This document shows, piece after piece, positions 1 to 11,386 of a stretch of 64,000 nucleotides of DNA (its first letter is position 1; every line of letters begins with the position of its first letter). Source of the stretch: Phascolomyces articulosus (taxonomy: Eukaryota; Mucoromycota; Mucoromycetes; Mucorales; Lichtheimiaceae); NCBI GenBank assembly GCA_025677815.1, contig JAIXMP010000010.1, forward strand, positions 1,240,001-1,304,000, written 5' to 3'. The position numbers were made by a program, and so were the translations under genes. The notes below the pieces were generated by a model. That model searched no databases. It was not told where the DNA came from and was given only the letters and a program-made list of their open reading frames with translations.

Positions 1-529
1 AAATAGCAACTACTTGACCTAATACCATGAATGCCCATAGATAGGGAATACGACGACGTGCACCTATTATAAATTAGGTGCTTTAGTTAGTATGGAAATA
101 AATTCACTTGATACAGCTCGACTTAATATATTATACATATTACGTACCTTCAACAGCTAAAAACGGTGTCCACACACCAACTGTAAACATACAAATTTGT
201 TGCGACCACAGCCATTGTATATTACCACTGCTTACAGTTCTCCAAGCATCGTCAAATAATGATACATTATGCAGCCAATGAGAAATGGAATTAAGTGTAA
301 CAGGTTCATTGGGAGCAATTTGATCTGATTCATTGTAACTATGAATGAAGTATTTGATCATATAATACCATGTGAATAAAAACGATCCAAGGGCACCAAC
401 AATGAATATGGTAGATCCGAATTGTTTGCTTTGAAAACATTGTTGTAGTGGTGAACGAATGCGTAAGAATAAACCGCCAATCAATACAAAATAAGATATC
501 AATATCGCAACATCCACAGGATAATCCAT
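1..529 (-). CDS. multi-pass membrane protein, 3' end outside window
   Basis: Unrecognised integral membrane protein, cut by the window edge. Exon 1 runs from the ATG at 529 to 148 and ends in a GTACGT donor. Exon 2 starts at 63 after a TAATAG acceptor and stays open to base 1. The join keeps frame and gives Val-Glu-Gly-Ala-Arg-Arg-Arg before another hydrophobic stretch (PYLWAFMVLGQVVAI). At least three hydrophobic segments are visible: near residues 7-23, 38-60, and the one starting exon 2. The middle part is polar and Asn-rich (about residues 63-85) and probably a loop. A WxxSQQICMFTVGVWTPF stretch ends exon 1. I know no family for it and assign no function. The PP2C gene lies upstream on the same strand. 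Confidence 0.75.
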
Positions 530-729
530 TGGCTTTATCGTATTTAGTGGTTATATATATATAAGGGAGAAAAGAGGCGGAGAATCTTTCAAACGTAATA
601 TTTTATGTTCCCTTTTTAATTGCCAAGTGGGATATAATCGCGCTTACATTAGATTACATGGCTCATCAATTACAACTATTAACCTCCCAATATATATAAT
701 TGAATATAAACATTCATTACTATTCCTCT

Positions 730-792
730 CCCTCCCTCCCTCCCTCCCTCCCTCCCTCCCTCTCCCTCTCTCTCTCTCTCTCACACACACAC
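730..792. repeat. compound microsatellite (CCCT)n-(CT)n-(CA)n
   Basis: In the 360-base gap between the membrane-protein start and the PP2C stop, a run of CCCT units passes into CT dinucleotides and then CA dinucleotides. Apparent open frames over it, reading as Pro-Ser-Leu or Arg-Glu-Gly repeats, are by-products of the repeat. The rest of the gap holds an AT-rich stretch next to the membrane-protein start, likely its promoter, and the PP2C 3' UTR. Confidence 0.9.
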
Positions 793-891
793 CAAAATTC
801 ATAATCATATCACGAAAAAAAAGAGAAAGATAGGAGAAACCAGGTTCAATACGTAAGAAATAAGTGAGAAAAAAACATAACATAAAACAAA

Positions 892-2973
892 CTAAATTTC
901 AATAAGTACTATAGTACAATCATCATAATCCTGTAAAGTGGAAGAGAAAAAGCCATGTACACTTTCTCGGTTTGCAAAGTATCGCGCTGCCATAACTAAT
1001 GTGCGTTCTCGGATTTTGCGCTCTCTTGTATTTTCGTCATCAAGCTCTCGGAATAATCTTGGTTTGGGTGGTTTTTCTTCCTCTTCCTTCTTTTCTTCTT
1101 GATCCTTTTTGCCTTCTTCTCCATTATCATCCGTGTTTTTCATTCCTACATCATTGGGTTCTTGATTATCCTTTTTAACTTGTTGAGATTCCTCGTTTTC
1201 AGCATCTTTTGCGACTTCAGTGCCAGTCTGGGTCGTATCTTTATTTGTATTATTATCAAGGCTTTGTGTTGCTGCTGCTGGTGCTGTTTCTGGTGTTGCT
1301 GTTGATGATGTAGTTGCTTTATCATTGGTTGTTGTTTCGGAATCCACTGTCATTGGTGCTACATCATTTTCTTTATTGTCTGGATTATGTTCGATCGTTT
1401 GTCCACCCAGTTTTTCTTCTTCATCCAACATCAATGCACCTACTTTTTCACCGTCTTCAATCATAGGTCCCAGTACCTTCGCTACAGCACGATTCTGTCG
1501 TTCGGGTGTTTCTTCATACATATAATCAAACATGCCGTCGGTGCCCATGAATAAAAAGTGACGTTGCTTTTTCGTCTCACGCATATTTGATGTAACTACT
1601 GTTCGTGATGGTAATGGATTTATGTCGTCTGATATACGGAAAAATGACACATCAGGTTCACATGAAATGATCTTTCTTTCAGGGCTCATCTTGAAATCCA
1701 AATCACCACACGATCGAGCAACGTTCAATGATGGGACTCTATCTTCTCGTGAACGATGATGATGATGATACGGTTTGTTATTGAAATGATTTGCTGTAGT
1801 GCGCACTGCGCTTTGGGCTGCATAGCCTTGTGTTGCGTCATTGCTATTGTTATTATCGTTAGGTGAATCCGCATGACCATTGTTATTATCATTATTCGAA
1901 TGGTATCTCTTGGGTCGGATACGAGCATTCTTGAGCGCCACTCGTTTTGCTTGTCGATTGCCATCTTCTCGTAATTTGTCTAAATCCACCTTGATCACTC
2001 GATCTTGTACTGAATCAATAAATTCACCTCCATTTTCCAGAATCTCCCGTGCCAAATGTTCCAGGTACGGTTTATGATCTTGTGATGCAAAAACGACATC
2101 CATTTTATAATCATTATCAAGGCCACACATCAATGGGAAGTTGTTGAGTTCTTCCGCTGTCTTCTGTTGTGGTACTCCTGGATCTGGTGCTGATATTAAT
2201 ACAGATCGTGAATCACCCACATTAATGTTAATGAGCCAGTTACCGAAAAACATATTGATAATCAATGTACAGCCATCATTATCCAATTCTTCACTATTTT
2301 CAGGCGTCGTTGTTGTATTGTTATTCACATCATTTGTCGCGCTTATTTCTGTTTCATTGCCATTCTTTTCTGCTGATGACGGTGATAATGACGTCGTTGT
2401 TGTTGACGTCGTTACATTATTATTATTGTTGCTGCTGTTGTTGTTATTATTCCGTCGCGCACCTCGTCCCAATTGTATCCGTTTCAATTTAAGATATTCT
2501 TCATCCAACACTTCTACCATCTTTTTAATACCAGCTTCAAAACTCTTTTGAACTTGTTTATCGTCGAATTTTGCTGGATCATAGTTAGCACAAAGTTTCT
2601 GTACTGCTGCAGGTGTGTTTCGGACAAAGAATTCAGAACAACCGCGACCACCATGACCGTCGGCCAAGATGAACATACGTCCAACAACGTGTTGCGTGGA
2701 TTCTGATACAATATCGGCAACTCGGAATTTGTCTTCACAATTAATTTTGGGAATCTTGACTTTTTCATGAGATCGGAAACGTGGATAAGAATATCCTTTT
2801 TGTTGTGCAACAGCAAAATAAGCAGCAATAGGATAATCTTCAAAGTTGATTGGGTCAATATAATCGGTGTTGTCATTGGATGGTGGAGCATAAACGAGTG
2901 AGTATCCACTAATGGTATCTTCTTCAGGTACAGCACTTGTTTGATCATCATCATCAGATGAACCCATTGACAT
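892..2973 (-). CDS. PP2C-type (PPM family) Ser/Thr protein phosphatase
   Basis: Metal-dependent protein phosphatase of about 693 residues, without an intron after the ATG at 2973. The reading frame is open a further 24 bases upstream, but the first codon there is TTG. PP2C hallmarks: DGHGG at residues 105-109 (metal-binding Asp and Gly), VNVGDSRSVL in the middle, a SCGDLDFKM block, GTDGMFDYM (second metal-binding Asp), and DYDDCTIVLIEI at the C-terminus (final metal-site Asp). The catalytic core is split by two long low-complexity insertions: Asn/Thr/Ser-rich after residue 170, and a Thr/Glu/Lys-rich acidic one near residues 530-630. It is therefore much longer than a minimal 300-residue PP2C. 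Substrate and location cannot be told. Only about 150 bases separate it from the gene upstream, and a splice to that gene is possible (see findings). Confidence 0.9.
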   Translation of the reverse strand: MSMGSSDDDDQTSAVPEEDTISGYSLVYAPPSNDNTDYIDPINFEDYPIAAYFAVAQQKGYSYPRFRSHEKVKIPKINCEDKFRVADIVSESTQHVVGRMFILADGHGGRGCSEFFVRNTPAAVQKLCANYDPAKFDDKQVQKSFEAGIKKMVEVLDEEYLKLKRIQLGRGARRNNNNNSSNNNNNVTTSTTTTSLSPSSAEKNGNETEISATNDVNNNTTTTPENSEELDNDGCTLIINMFFGNWLININVGDSRSVLISAPDPGVPQQKTAEELNNFPLMCGLDNDYKMDVVFASQDHKPYLEHLAREILENGGEFIDSVQDRVIKVDLDKLREDGNRQAKRVALKNARIRPKRYHSNNDNNNGHADSPNDNNNSNDATQGYAAQSAVRTTANHFNNKPYHHHHRSREDRVPSLNVARSCGDLDFKMSPERKIISCEPDVSFFRISDDINPLPSRTVVTSNMRETKKQRHFLFMGTDGMFDYMYEETPERQNRAVAKVLGPMIEDGEKVGALMLDEEEKLGGQTIEHNPDNKENDVAPMTVDSETTTNDKATTSSTATPETAPAAATQSLDNNTNKDTTQTGTEVAKDAENEESQQVKKDNQEPNDVGMKNTDDNGEEGKKDQEEKKEEEEKPPKPRLFRELDDENTRERKIRERTLVMAARYFANRESVHGFFSSTLQDYDDCTIVLIEI

Positions 2974-3122
2974 TAAACTACTACAAGTGTTTAACAAAAT
3001 TTAGTTAAAATAAACAATATTTCTTGAATAACGGCACCCGTCCCATATTCCTTTCTTTAGCTCCCTTCGCATTTATTTCCTGTGTTTTCTCCATGCTGAC
3101 AACCCATCAAAATTTTAAATAC

Positions 3123-3888
3123 TTACTCGTCATCCATATCCACGTCTATGTCAGAAGCACTATCAGAGTCACCATCATAGCCTTTACTTCGTTTAAGCTT
3201 CGAACGTGCGCGACGATTTTTCGCTTTACGAAGCGCGTCTGGTGTATAAAATTTAGGTGTCTTGCGTTGTCGTTTACCCAGTTGACCTCCACCAGAATAC
3301 GATGAAGCATAAGGTGTAGAATGTTCCACCGGTTTTAAAATGATCGGTTCATCGGGTATTTCTTGTACTGCCGGTACAGTAGCTCCATTCAGTACATTTT
3401 CGGCGATGGAGTATTTTGCTTGTCTTCCAGAATTATCCTTGTCAATCTGAAATGGATCTGGTTGGCGTAAATCCCTTGCTGCTTTTCGTGATGTGGAAAT
3501 AATGCCTTGGATTGTACTTTTTGGAGTTTCACCTCTATTTTATATAAAAACAAAGTCAGTATTTTTATATACCAAGTGCATTTAAAACATGTTTAATTTG
3601 TTGACGAAAAAAAAGGCTCATGGTCACGTCCCATGAAGTGCCAGGGATGGAAGAAAAATAAAAATCCTTCCAATCCAAATTGATTTTTTTGAGTTCAATA
3701 GGAATGAAAATGATTATTTACCGTAAAGGAAGTAGATTAAGTGCCCTGACGGCGATCACTAGTTGAGCGGCATTCATGGATTGATTTCCATAATGAAACA
3801 AAGTAGCCATAACCTTCATAAAAGAAGAATTAGCTCTAAGTTGATCGCAAATGTTTAAATCTTTCAATTCTGTGTCAACAGTATCCAT
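3123..3888 (-). CDS. winged-helix (GDS1/HARE-HTH-like) nuclear protein
   Basis: Two exons, 3888-3722 and 3534-3123, joined through a GTAAAT donor and AATAG acceptor inside an Arg codon; about 192 residues. The N-terminal part (about residues 20-80) reads as a small winged-helix module: a helix after SSFMKVMATLFHYG, then MNAAQLVIAVRALNLLPLR, then GETPKSTIQGIIS. This is the pattern of the HARE-HTH/GDS1 domain in chromatin-associated proteins. The rest is basic (GKRQRKTPKFYTPDALRKAK, then an RRARSKLKR stretch), fits nuclear entry or DNA binding, and ends in an Asp/Ser-rich acidic tail. Domain assignment is by pattern and moderately sure. The stop codon overlaps a perfect GTAAGT donor, so the C-terminus may instead be spliced onto the PP2C gene just downstream. 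Confidence 0.7.
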
Positions 3889-4469
3889 GATGTGAGCAAT
3901 TATGTGTTGAAAATGTTAAAAGAGGTTCTTTTTTTTTTGACGAAAAAAAAAATGTGTGGGGACTTAAACAGCTTCCTACAGAAATCAGTACACGAGATTT
4001 TATTGGTCACTTGTTCCTTTCAATATTAGTTTCATTCCAAGTTCTGCAAGTCGTCCCTTCCTTTTATCTTTTTATCCACACTCTTTTCAACATACCTATT
4101 AATAAGATATAAAACTCGTACCTATTTTTTTTCTTACATAATATCTTGGATTGATTGAACTCTTGTTTACTTGATTAATTTCATGTAAATTTAAAGCCAT
4201 ATCATTGAAAAAAAAAAAAAAAAAAACTGTTTACAATCAGCAACAGTTTCAAAATAGATAGGTCTAAGGACAAGCTGACATTGCATAATGCCAAAGAGAT
4301 TTTTATGGTTTTTTATCCCTAATCAATTAACCATTAAGATAAATAAAATGAATAACAAGATATTCCCTTCACACAGGAGACATACATACATGTATATATA
4401 TACCAATAATAGATGAGAAAATGATACTTTATTACGATAAAAATGACACAGAAATATAAAAATGATATA
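3889..4469. other. intergenic: upstream of the winged-helix gene, 3' of the SH3 gene
   Basis: No coding signal seen. It holds A/T homopolymers, including about 20 consecutive A near 4209, and presumably the winged-helix promoter close to 3889 and the 3' UTR of the SH3 gene near 4470. Confidence 0.6.
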
Positions 4470-5918
4470 TTAAAAAATAGATTGTGCAGCCTGACTGCCC
4501 ACTATGATAAAAAAGAAAGAAAAGACACAAGAAAAAGGTTAGTATCAATATAAATGATCAATAGGATATAAAATGACGTTAATAAATATAATTAAAAAAT
4601 TAACTACTTACATGTCGCACCGAAACCAAAAACAGCTGCTTCACCCACCTTTCCGCCAAATTTCTTTGCCATGCCACTAACTTTACTACCTTCTTGTTGT
4701 TCAGGACCTTCTTGTGGTGGTGGTTGTACTACTGCACCTGGAGGTGGTGGTGTATAATAAGCTTGAGTAGGTGGCTGCTGAGGTGGTGCATGGTACATTG
4801 TAGTTGGAGGAGGTGGATAACTATAAGGTGGAACTGAAGATGGAGTGGATGTAGATGATGACTGTGGCGGTGGGGGATATTGTTGCTGTTGTTGATGGAC
4901 GGATGGTGTAGAAACAGGTGGTTTTGGAGGTACAGCACGTTTTGCAGGTTCAGGTGTACTATAATTATTGCAAGTTTTATCTTAAACATTTTTTGTATAT
5001 AATACACTTTACGAATACCTTTTAGAAAAACACGTTATGTTATTTTATAATGATCCTTACGTTATCTTTTTGACATGGTTTTGAGGGAAGATACCAGATT
5101 TGCCATGAAGTTCACCACGCCACCAGTCATCGTTGACTATATAAGAATGGTGATAATATTTAATTTAAATCAGCATATGAATTCACCCATATGTTTTTTT
5201 GTCTAGCCCTCTCTCACACACACATTCTTTTCCTCTCCTCCTAAATCATTTTTGGGCGTGGATACTTGCCATATTCAGTGACTTGAATTATATCACCACA
5301 ACGGAAGCTAAGATCTGTCTTTGGATCGTCACCATCATAGTCATAAATAGCTTCAGCATTTGCCAATGAAGTGGCTGTTGAATAAGAAGGTGGTGGTGGA
5401 CCTGGCGATGGTTCTGCTGCGGGAACATGACTATGTTGTCGTACAGCTGGAGCAGGTGTTGGAGCAGGTGCCGGAGCAGGCGTAGGAGCCGGCATTGGCA
5501 TAACGTTGACTGCATTATTCAAACGAGGTGAAGGTCGGGGGGAAGGTTGAGGTCTTGGTGCAGGTGTAGGTAAATGTTGTTGCTGATCATTGGTAGAACG
5601 ACGAGCTGGTAATTTTGGCATATCTAAACCACCGGCAGTGCTCATACTACGAGGAGCAGGCACAGGTGCTTGACCCCCTGATGGAAGAGGTGCCCCACCG
5701 GATTTACGGGTCGGAAGTGGTGGTTTCTTAATAGCAGTATCATGAACTGCAGTGGTAGCAGTTATTGTTGTATTCGACATAGTTACTGTAGAAGGAAGAA
5801 GCGCACATATCTCATTATATGTTTGAGTGTTCAAATACTGATTGTCTTTGAGAAACCCAAGATCTTTTTGAATAGATGCCAACATATAATTAGCTAATAC
5901 AAGATCCCGTTCACTCAT
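4470..5918 (-). CDS. LSB1/PIN3-like SH3 domain protein (Las17/WASP binding)
   Basis: Four exons: 5918-5270, 5136-5061, 4958-4612, 4501-4470, giving 367 residues. The N-terminus (MSERDLVLANYMLASIQKDL) and the C-terminal block (GKVGEAAVFGFGAT, then LGSQAAQSIF) are the conserved ends of the Lsb1/Pin3 family, actin-patch proteins that bind Las17/WASP through SH3. The SH3 domain, about residues 186-242, spans exons 1-2: AIYDYDGDDPKTDLSF, then NDDWWRGELHGKSGIFP. Long Pro/Ala-rich linkers flank it, with PxxP motifs and a PPPPSYS segment (a PY motif; yeast Lsb1/2 are bound by Rsp5 through such motifs). The ATG at 5918 is chosen because the longer frame starts with a non-ATG codon. Intron 1 begins GCAAGT, a GC-AG intron. 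The yeast relatives are about 220-240 residues, so this one is enlarged mainly in its Pro-rich parts. Confidence 0.9.
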
Positions 5919-8146
5919 GGTTTTTCTCAATGATAATGTAATAAACAAAAAGTAAAAGAAACAAAAAGAAACAAAAGGAGTGGAATAGAGAGCCCGAGGC
6001 TTGGCAAGGTAAGGAAAAATAAAAGAAAAAAGAGATGCAGAAATGTTTGATATATAATTTTAGTAGCACTTTAACGTAACAAACAACTCAGAGAACATGC
6101 GATTCGGACCCATTGTTCCCGCAACTTTAGCCAATCATAAACGAGCTCTAAATTGAGCTACTTGTACCTGAGATTATTTATTGTTCTTCTCCAAAGCCCA
6201 GTATTGACCAGAGGAGCATCATTTCGTACAAAGTGAAACATCAACCGTATTAAAAGATTATGCAAGTTAAAACCACTAATAATAAAGTTCCCGCTGGATC
6301 ATTTTGAATGTTATCTCTTCTTCCAGTTGAATTTTAATAATGACCATGATACAAAATGTTATTTTTAATCCTCAATCCTCGGTTGAAGTTTTATCTAGCT
6401 CTACCTCCTAAATAATTACTCTGGCTTTATAGGGTCAATATTCAAGCCTCTAAAACTTAATAGCAGGCAATTCTTTGCATGAATAGCTCTTGTTTAATAA
6501 TATTAGCGGTAATACTGTATATGCAATAGGAAACACGTTGGAATAGTAACAACGAATTTTTCTATTATTTTTACAATCATCAACATGAAAGAAAGCACAG
6601 TGCTCTTAATCCTTTTCATATTACTATTAAGTCGTCACATATTTTTAAGGCTTATTTTCATAATATTAGGTAATGATAGATATCATCCAACAATTATATG
6701 ATATAAAGTTTTATATAAATCCACTTTAGTTAACAGATAATACTAAAATAAAAGTATATGATTATTCTACATCATTTATCTATACTATAAAGTGTGAATT
6801 ATTCAAACAATGAAAGCACTGAATAATTTATGCAATACAACATGCATTAAATACAATATATAGCAAAAGAACAAAGAGTCTCTATTTTTTGAGAGCAGAT
6901 ACTTTTTTTTAATTTCTCTACTACTTTTACACTGATATGTATTAACTCCAGTGATGACTCACCTGCTTGACAATAGTATTATTTTCCATACATAGTATAC
7001 AAATGATCCTGCCTTCAAAGTCATTAGAAGTTTCACTTATCAGACACAATAAAATGTTTATGTTCTATCACTAATTATAGCGCAGCCCCGTTAATTTCAT
7101 ACAACTCACTCCCAGTTTTTCATTGCTATTTTATTGAATTAGAGAGAATGTGAAAGTTTACTCTATACATCATTTCAAACCACCCTTGTCAGAAACAATG
7201 AAATTAACGATGGATAAAGTAAACAGTGTTGTATTATAAACATTTAGTTCTATGATTGCTGTATAACACTGGCAAATGGATCTGCGAAGTAACCTTTCTT
7301 CAAATTAGATTATATTCTCCATTAATACTCAACAGCAACTTTTTTTTGATTGAAAGAAAAGTATACTAAATAAATTTTTAAGAAATATGAAAATCAGCAT
7401 TGTCCTCATGTAGCAGTGGAGAGCAATCACCATTTTTATTACAATACCATCTTTAATACTAATAGTCATTCTATAAGAGACCATATCCTCCATGAGTTAT
7501 AAATATACTATGTAATAACAAGATATCTTAATAAAAGCTCTTGAGGAGTGTGTGAATAAGTAATAGTTTCTGGCCTGTTCACGATAACAGTGGATACCAC
7601 ACAATACTCATTCCGTATTGTCCTCCTTCGTTATATATTATTATATATTGCATTGCATAAATTTACACCCAACTCTTCCAGTATATAAAATGGACATGGC
7701 ATAGTTTTAAATGGAACGATAAAAGCCAAGTAGATGAAAATAACACTGGTATATAACCCAAATTAATAGTATCAGAAAAATTTCTGTCGTAATAATAAGT
7801 TGTTCCATCAATTAGTTGTTTCATTTCATAAGAGAATCTTTTTAATTTTTCAAAACCTTTCAGATTATTGAACCGTAATAGACATCCGTTAGCACAAAAA
7901 AAGTATATAGTAAAATTCAACTTCAATTACATAGGAATAAAAAAACATTCTTATTTGTATGTAATATATAACCATTTATTCTTTTTTATTTGGTTGCAAT
8001 ATACTTCCTAGTAAATATGTATATATATATATTATAATTCTAACGATATCACTGCTATCAATAATAGTTAGAAAATAATACTACTGATAGAAGACTGAAA
8101 ATACATTTTTTTGATCTTTATATTGTCATCACATTTGCTGAACCTA
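5919..8146. other. intergenic, 2.2 kb, no recognisable gene
   Basis: AT-rich. An 87-codon minus-strand frame (7663-7926) contains a fairly protein-like stretch (LIDGTTYYYDRNFSDT), but it has no recognisable domain and no flanking exons, so I do not call it. Short runs of T and AT occur near 8021-8034. Confidence 0.5.
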
Positions 8147-9866
8147 TCAGAGGCAAATACCAGTGCTCATACCAAAGTGTCTAATATTGATATTATAAAA
8201 AAATATGGTTGTTATTATTAACTTAGTTGTTGTTTCCATTTTCAAAAACTCTTGTCTATATTTAGTGACAGATATATAACTTACGTAGTATGATCAAGGA
8301 CGCAAGTAAATAGCGCAATAGAATTGGAACACCCCGATGTCTCGAGGTCATTAAGACATACCTCTGTTGTGATTGCATTGATAATTATAAAAATAAGTAT
8401 ACTAGCAATTAGTTTCAACTTGTGGTTACATTTACAAGTAAACAGGTCCTACATAAACAATATATATATTCATAATAGCCAATTTAATTGGTGTAATACT
8501 TATGGACACGATTACAAAGACCAGAGGCTTCTCAGCATTCTTCACCAGCGTGATAAAATCCCTTTAAGTTATTTGGAATATGAAGTACGACTAGACACAC
8601 AGATACATGATTAAAAAATAGTTTGTACTTAAATGGTCATGAGATTATCAAAAAAAACATGTAATAACAACGAAGGTACTTACGATCGCGAGCATAAACC
8701 GCACGTTTATATGTGATTCCAGTATTAACAATATGCTGAGCGAATTGACAATTACCGACTCGAGGTTGACCTATATATCGAAAAAAGTTATTATGTTGTT
8801 ATACGGCTAATAACAATAGAATTTATGACTAAATAGAAAGAATCATAAACCTTGAGTAAAAAGTTCCAAGTTTTTGACGTCATCTGCATGGAAATTCAAA
8901 GCAGCAAAGTACGGCAACTGCACCACCTAGAGAGTGTCGTTATATATAACATAATATATACAAAAATGTTATCAGCTGTTATATATTTTCTTCTTAATGT
9001 CTATAAGAGTAATAAGAAAGGCATCTTACCCAGTAATGACCAATTTGAAATCTGAATGGGATCGCAATTCGCTCTCAATAGTTCGAGTAACTGTAGATTT
9101 AAAACCTTGCCAGTAACCAAGGAATCCACCATGAATACGAGCAAGTGAAACAGATGGGCAATTTACAAAAACGGCGGTCAGATCCTATATAACCGATAAA
9201 GTCATAAGCATCATTACTATATATATATGTATAAATTCAAAGAGTAACAAGAAAAAAAATAGAAAAACGTAAAGTAATCCAATTGTCGAGAGACATAGAT
9301 CCTAGAAAATAAATGGCAATGTAATAAGTATAGTAAACATATATGAATATGATGAAATCTAATCCACTATCAGTTCAATATTAATAAAATACTTTTGAAT
9401 GCGACAATAGTGGATTTTTATCATCATCTCAAGCATTAAGACCGTTCATATCACAAACAAGTGTATTGAATTTATCAACAATTTCAAGATGACACGATTT
9501 ATCACAATTAGGGCACAACTAAGAAATAGCACTACTAATTACTGCGGAACACTACAAGTTAGCAGAAAGAGCAGAATAAAATGTAAGTTCTTGTATTTCG
9601 GAGGCAGTTACATCACGAGTAGCAGCTAATGCGGATGCAAAGGTTCCTTTAAGCACAGACTTGACAGTATCAAGATAACAGGTTGAATTCAATACCATAT
9701 TAAAGATTGAATCTGTATCTTCAGGCAAACGTCTATTGCGTTCAATAGCTTCACCTTCAGGTGTTTCGTCACTGCTCTCTTGTCTTGTCACAAGTGCCAC
9801 AGCAAATACGACTACAGAGAGAAAGGGAGAAGAAAGGAATGTCAATTGGAAAAGGGTAGATTTCAT
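8147..9866 (-). pseudogene. dead secreted class-3 lipase, tandem copy of the next gene
   Basis: All eight exon equivalents of the neighbouring lipase are recognisable in order: signal peptide (MKSTLFQLTFLSS, hydrophobic), CPNCDKSCHLEIVDKFNTLV, GSMSLDNWI, the VHGGF-type block at 9021-9180, HSLGGA, QPRVGN, FYHAGEE, CLNDLETSGC and HFGMSTGICL. It cannot be expressed. Stops replace conserved residues: after SALSANL (Tyr to TAG), before LCPNC (Trp to TAG), before DDD (Arg to TGA) and after HAGEEC (Trp to TGA). One extra T lies just after HSLGGAVAVL. The acceptor before the HSLGG exon reads AAC where AG is expected, and the donor after NWI is missing. Several lesions are C-to-T or G-to-A type. It is probably a duplicate of the lipase about 1.2 kb upstream on the same strand. 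Confidence 0.88.
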
Positions 9867-11386
9867 TATCTTGTGTGCTTTTTCAAATGTTATCCAGCCA
9901 GAAATTTCTTTCTGGAGAGATTATTGGAAGTTATTGCCATTTCAAAACCTTTTTTATATTTCCAGTTATTAACTATGAGCGGATAAATGTATATTATCGT
10001 ATATGCTTATAACTTGTCAGCTTTTACAATTTGATAATGATCATTCTTGGTATGTAAAAAACATATTTACCGAAGGTAGTAATTTTAATGTCTTTTACAA
10101 CAATTGTCAAAAGCAAATATTTTCATATATGATGTAACATCAGTCCTAACGTTCTTAGGGTAAAGAAAGAAAAACAAATGTATAGCTTATCCAGAAAAAA
10201 ATAACGTGGGTATGAAATTTGACATTTCTTGTAAACAATTTTGATTCTACAGCTTATAAAATAACGAGATTCACATAAAGAATGAGTACCAGCAGACATT
10301 ATTCGACGGAAGCAAAATTGCTTCTATCGAACATAAAGTATAGAATAGAATTCATAAATTAAGCGATTGTACCCCCACATCTATATTTTGTTACTACTGA
10401 TACAGTGATACAATGTACATTATCGATCGAAAAGATCCTCCTTATTTATCTTACGTAGAATTTCCCCGTCAGTGGGAAGGAAGGTGGTGATATACGTTGT
10501 TGTTAAGGAATAGTAATAATCACGTATTTCTCTTATTTCTATTGTGTACATCAATGGACAATATAATTTCTAAATATGCTATCAAAACCTTGTTAAATAT
10601 ACTTTACTTGTCAATTATATTAAGTTATCTTTTTTCCCCACCAAAAAATACGTAATAACTACTAAACGGAAATCGGAAGAAATGAACTCTATTTTACGAA
10701 TTCGAGTTGCACCAAGTTGCATTTTAATATTCAAATTTCCCAACTTTTTATTGTTACCTTACAAATCGATAATTCTGAAATGGATTATCTATCAATGTTG
10801 AAGGGAGAAAAATCTAATTACTTAATGATATAATTCATGTCATCTTTATTGCTTCCTGGTAATTTTTTGTTCAATTTCCATGGCTTTACTACATAGCATC
10901 ATGGTTTTCTGTAGAAGGGATAACACTTATAATTATATTGTACTAGTTACAAAATAAGAAATATCAACTGTAAGAGGGGAGTTATATGCAAGCATAAAAA
11001 GATATCAATGCATGCCAAACCAGAGCAAGAATATATTTTCTTATAGCTAACATCAAAAATAATAATGATCATAATACAAAAAAACTAAAAAGGAGATGTT
11101 ACCAATGATGTAACAGACAATTTTGATTTTTGTAAAGATATGTATTGAAGGTTTAATAGATAGCTTTATTGGATAAAAATAAGAATAATAAAAAAAATAG
11201 AATATTGATGAAAAGTCCTGCTATTTGTAATTTTTTTTATCAACATGGACATGCCACTACCATGTATTATCATATGCTGCTGTGAAAAGAAGAATAACTT
11301 GCACTGCTCTTATTGAAAAAAAAAAGAAAGTATAATAATATATTATGTTATAATGTCTTAGTTCTTGTTGATAGTATTCAATTTGC
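9867..11386. other. intergenic between the two tandem lipase copies
   Basis: AT-rich, no supported gene. A short plus-strand stretch near 10410-10490 reads DRKDPPYLSYVEFPRQW before a stop. It is too short to call. Confidence 0.5.

Noticed and set aside
627..883. Open frames rich in Pro-Ser-Leu (plus) and Arg-Glu-Gly (minus)
   Set aside because: They are translations of the CCCT/CT/CA microsatellite, not genes.
1099..2706. Several plus-strand frames over the PP2C gene
   Set aside because: Antisense shadows of the long, well-supported PP2C frame; Val/Leu/Cys-rich from its Asn/Thr repeats.
8147..9866. RIP-type mutation as the cause of lipase decay
   Set aside because: Some lesions are C-to-T type, but insertions and other changes are present too and the neighbouring copy is nearly intact; not enough evidence.
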